DNA of 6,918 nt from an uncultured Rhizobiaceae group bacterium. Its GTDB lineage: Bacteria > Pseudomonadota > Alphaproteobacteria > Rhizobiales > Rhizobiaceae. Each line of letters opens with the position of its first letter. The first letter of the stretch is position 1. Below, in pieces: positions 5,334-6,918 of the stretch. Made by a program: the position numbers and the translations under genes. The notes beneath the pieces are model-generated. The model made no database searches, had not been told where the DNA came from, and saw only the letters and a list, made by a program, of their open reading frames with translations. The stretch is taken from contig CALLHT010000010.1 in NCBI GenBank assembly GCA_938009335.1, positions 1 through 6,918 on the forward strand, written 5' to 3'.

Positions 5334-6305
5334 GTGTTGGAAAAGTCGCCACTCTCTCTTGATCAAACCGTAAATCTTTTGCGCGCCGCAGGAGAGCCTA
5401 CGCGTTTACGGCTCTTGATGCTGCTTGCCCAACGCGATTTGACCGTCTCAGATCTCACAGAAATTCTTGGCCAGTCTCAGCCTCGCGTTTCACGACATTT
5501 GAAACTTTTGAGTGAAGCAGGTCTGTTGGAGCGGTATCAGGAGGGTGCCTGGGCGTATTTCCGTTTAACGGATCAGGGAACAGGCTCCGGTATTGTTCAT
5601 ACGCTGATGGAACAGGTCAACGCGACAGACGTGCAAGTTGCCCGCGACAATGACCGGTTGGAAGCTGTTCGCCGCCGTCTTGCGGAACGAGCCGCAGAAT
5701 ATTTTTCAGAAAACGCCAATGAATGGGATAAACTGCGGTCTCTGCATGTGGATGAAACGCAGGTCGAGCAAGCCATGCTGGAGATGGTAGGCGACACTCC
5801 CTTTGCATCTATGCTGGATTTGGGAACTGGTACGGGTCGTATCCTTGAACTGTTCTCGCATCTTTATTCAAAAGGCACTGGCATTGATGCAAGTCGTGAC
5901 ATGCTCTCGCTCGCCCGTGCGCGTTTGGATACTGCAAAACTGGAACGGGTTCAGACACGGCAAGGCGATCTTTACATGTTGCCGACCCAGTCGAATGCGT
6001 TTGATCTCGTTACAATCCATCAAGTGCTGCATTTTTTGGATAATCCGGGAGGTGCTATCAAGGAAGCTGCGAATGCGCTTTCGCCGGGCGGGCGTCTCCT
6101 AATTGTGGATTTTTCTCCGCATGGGCTGGATTTCTTGCAGACGCAGCATGCGCATAGGTGGCTTGGAATTTCCGACACCCACATGAGCGAGTGGATAAGG
6201 CAGGCAGGATTGCGCGCTGTATCAACACGCCATCTGGAGCCGGTTGACACAACCAAAGGCTCAGACGAGACGCTGACTGTCAGCCTTTGGTTGGCCAAAA
6301 AATAA
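5334..6305 (+). CDS. ArsR-family transcriptional regulator fused to a class I SAM-dependent methyltransferase
   Basis: This 323-aa protein has an N-terminal winged helix (about 8-80): RAAGEPTRLRLLMLL (17-31), TVSDLTEILGQSQPRVSRHLKLL with the recognition helix around 48-59, and the wing GAWAYFRLTD (71-80). A linker helix follows. The methyltransferase domain (about 125-323) contains motif I LDLGTGTGR (161-169), acidic residue D185 in GIDAS, GDLYMLP (211-217), VLHFLDNP (231-238) and LSPGGRLLIVDF (249-260), typical of UbiE/COQ5-like folds. The translation contains no cysteine, so thiolate metal sensing of the classic ArsR type is excluded. Similar fusions in Alphaproteobacteria usually sit beside methionine-cycle genes such as metF, suggesting SAM or S-adenosylhomocysteine sensing; no such gene is in this window. 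Start is GTG at 5334 (TTG follows at 5337), with TGGGGT upstream as the likely ribosome site. A 24-bp palindrome upstream suggests autorepression. Confidence 0.92.
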   Translation: MLEKSPLSLDQTVNLLRAAGEPTRLRLLMLLAQRDLTVSDLTEILGQSQPRVSRHLKLLSEAGLLERYQEGAWAYFRLTDQGTGSGIVHTLMEQVNATDVQVARDNDRLEAVRRRLAERAAEYFSENANEWDKLRSLHVDETQVEQAMLEMVGDTPFASMLDLGTGTGRILELFSHLYSKGTGIDASRDMLSLARARLDTAKLERVQTRQGDLYMLPTQSNAFDLVTIHQVLHFLDNPGGAIKEAANALSPGGRLLIVDFSPHGLDFLQTQHAHRWLGISDTHMSEWIRQAGLRAVSTRHLEPVDTTKGSDETLTVSLWLAKK

Positions 6306-6328
6306 TACGCGTTACTGAGAATGTTTCC

Positions 6329-6415
6329 CTAGCTTATGATGCCTATGACAATAGCGGCGATAAAGGTGTACGCTACCAGGGCAAGAACCAGGTTTGTTTT
6401 TTGAACTAACTGCAT
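6329..6415 (-). CDS. Unannotated 28-aa single-pass membrane microprotein
   Basis: An open frame of 28 codons plus TAG reads MQLVQKTN, then a wholly hydrophobic stretch LVLALVAYTFIAAIVIGIIS. This is one membrane helix of about 20 residues with a short N-terminus carrying one lysine, predicting N-in orientation. GGAGG lies 5 nt upstream of the ATG, the best ribosome site in the window. An ATG four codons further upstream is also in frame (adding MEVK) but would swallow that site. I do not recognise the family: it does not look like CydX, KdpF or CcoQ. Its stop is 23 nt from the stop of the convergent ArsR-methyltransferase gene. A function cannot be assigned; small one-helix proteins usually modulate a larger membrane complex. 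The strong ribosome site and uninterrupted helix are the case for it being real; conservation was not tested. Confidence 0.6.
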   Translation of the reverse strand: MQLVQKTNLVLALVAYTFIAAIVIGIIS

Positions 6416-6419
6416 TTTG

Positions 6420-6425
6420 ACCTCC
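6420..6425 (-). promoter_or_regulatory. Strong ribosome binding site of the 28-aa gene
   Basis: On the complement this reads GGAGGT, followed by CAAA and the ATG at 6415. Complementarity to the 16S tail and the 5-nt spacing from GGAGG are near optimal, which favours the ATG at 6415 over the in-frame ATG at 6427. Confidence 0.65.
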
Positions 6426-6427
6426 AT

Positions 6428-6603
6428 TATGGGGCCCCCGCAATCATTGAGTGTATGTCCAAAAAGGCAGGTTGCAATTAATTTTACGGCAACACTTGTT
6501 TACGCTTGTTGATCAATCGGGATAATGGTTTGAAAAAGCTGGATGTTTCAGAGTTCATGGTCGGTTGAAAAACTTTTCCAAATGCTCTTTTTAGCTGAGA
6601 ATG
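6428..6603. other. Non-coding gap between the 28-aa gene and the transporter gene
   Basis: Apart from the candidate promoter, this stretch holds a GGGGCCCC palindrome (6431-6438), a TTGATCAA palindrome (6509-6516) and a GAAAA-AC-TTTTC inverted repeat (6567-6578). None forms a convincing terminator or known operator. A 27-codon frame on the plus strand from 6543 lacks a good ribosome site and runs into the transporter's 3' end. Confidence 0.4.
6450..6477 (-). promoter_or_regulatory. Candidate sigma70-type promoter for the 28-aa gene
   Basis: On the complement, TTGCAA (6477-6472) and TACACT (6455-6450) are separated by 16 nt. This would start transcription near 6443 and give a leader of about 28 nt before the ATG at 6415, containing the GGAGGT site and a GC-rich GGGGGCCCC block. 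The -10 matches the consensus at four of six positions, so this is a suggestion only. Confidence 0.3.
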
Positions 6604-6918
6604 TTACCCGATTAGGCGTCGAATAAGGCGGCCATCGACAAAAATCAGGCCAAGAACAATCAGTGCCATGCCCAGCATATTGCCAAGGGTCAAAGTCTCT
6701 CCAAGCCAGACAACTCCAAGAAGAATTGCGCTGATCGGAACCAGAAAGGTTACAAGCGAAACGTTCGTTGCACCTGCACTTGCTAAAATCTTGAAGTAGA
6801 GAACATAAGCAAACGCTGTGCACAGAATTGCCAGACCCAGCGTTGAAATGACAAGCTCGGTCGTTGGCGGACTAACCTCGAAAAATCCTTCAGTCGCAAT
6901 CATGATGGGAAAGATGAT
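6604..6918 (-). CDS. EamA/DMT-family transporter, C-terminal part (5' end outside window)
   Basis: The frame is open from the right window edge to TAA at 6604 and encodes the last 104 residues of the protein. It reads into FPIMIATEGFF, then hydrophobic segments ELVISTLGLAILCTAFAYVL (key start E, end L), VSLVTFLVPISAILLGVVWL, and NMLGMALIVLGLIFV, ending in a basic tail DGRLIRRLIG. The succession A-Y-x-L-Y-F-x-I-L-A-x-x-G-A, then L-V-P-x-x-A-x-L-L-G and W-L-G-E-T-L, is characteristic of the second EamA repeat. The fragment therefore covers about helices 7 or 8 to 10 of a ten-helix inner-membrane drug/metabolite transporter. Substrate cannot be inferred. The internal ATG at 6903 is not a start: the upstream codons continue the same helix-and-loop pattern off the edge. 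Confidence 0.88.
   Translation of the reverse strand: MIFPIMIATEGFFEVSPPTTELVISTLGLAILCTAFAYVLYFKILASAGATNVSLVTFLVPISAILLGVVWLGETLTLGNMLGMALIVLGLIFVDGRLIRRLIG

Noticed and set aside
5055..5366. 103-codon minus-strand frame across the DUF3095/ArsR intergenic region
   Set aside because: It runs through the palindromic operator and into two plus-strand genes, lacks a ribosome site and has no recognisable domain.
6543..6626. 27-codon plus-strand frame starting at ATG 6543
   Set aside because: No convincing ribosome site, no hydrophobic or domain pattern, and it overlaps the 3' end of the transporter gene.
1..6918. Search for CRISPR, tRNA, rRNA, insertion sequences, toxin-antitoxin or defence genes
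   Set aside because: No regularly spaced repeats, no cloverleaf-like segments, no transposase or nuclease motifs were seen; all long genes are accounted for by ordinary families.

Overview
The window looks like an ordinary chromosomal stretch of a Gram-negative bacterium, most likely a marine or environmental alphaproteobacterium. The reasons are an ArsR-type regulator fused to a SAM methyltransferase, a DUF2293/DUF3095 gene neighbourhood, a nu-class-like glutathione S-transferase, a MAPEG membrane protein, and a secreted DUF11 protein with a Sec signal. Base composition is close to balanced by eye. This placement is an inference from gene content; no rRNA or other phylogenetic marker is present. 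I see no tRNA, rRNA, insertion sequence, integrase or CRISPR array.

Layout, left to right. A secreted repeat-type surface protein (+), open to the left edge, ends in a DUF11 domain and converges on an AhpD-like (carboxymuconolactone decarboxylase family) thiol peroxidase gene (-). That gene diverges from a MOSC-domain gene (+) across about 120 bp containing a perfect 10-bp direct repeat. The MOSC gene converges, with only 11 bp between stops, on a minus-strand group: DUF2293 protein, then a nu-class-like glutathione S-transferase, then a MAPEG protein. The last two overlap by ATGA. Divergent from DUF2293 is a DUF3095 protein (+) with features reminiscent of class III nucleotide cyclases. Next comes a GTG-started ArsR-methyltransferase fusion (+), preceded by a strong near-palindrome that is probably its own operator. 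Convergent with it is an unannotated 28-codon membrane microprotein gene (-) with a near-ideal ribosome binding site. At the right edge is the C-terminal part of an EamA/DMT-type transporter (-), cut by the window end.

Functional reading. Several neighbours concern thiol, glutathione or sulfur chemistry: the CxxC peroxidase, GST plus MAPEG, the MOSC protein, and a regulator of the type linked to the S-adenosylmethionine cycle. They sit in at least five separate transcription units, so this is a loose theme and not a demonstrated pathway. I found no clear multi-gene novel system. The items most worth follow-up are the 28-aa membrane protein, the palindromic operator with its cysteine-free ArsR-methyltransferase, and the cyclase-like motifs of the DUF3095 protein.
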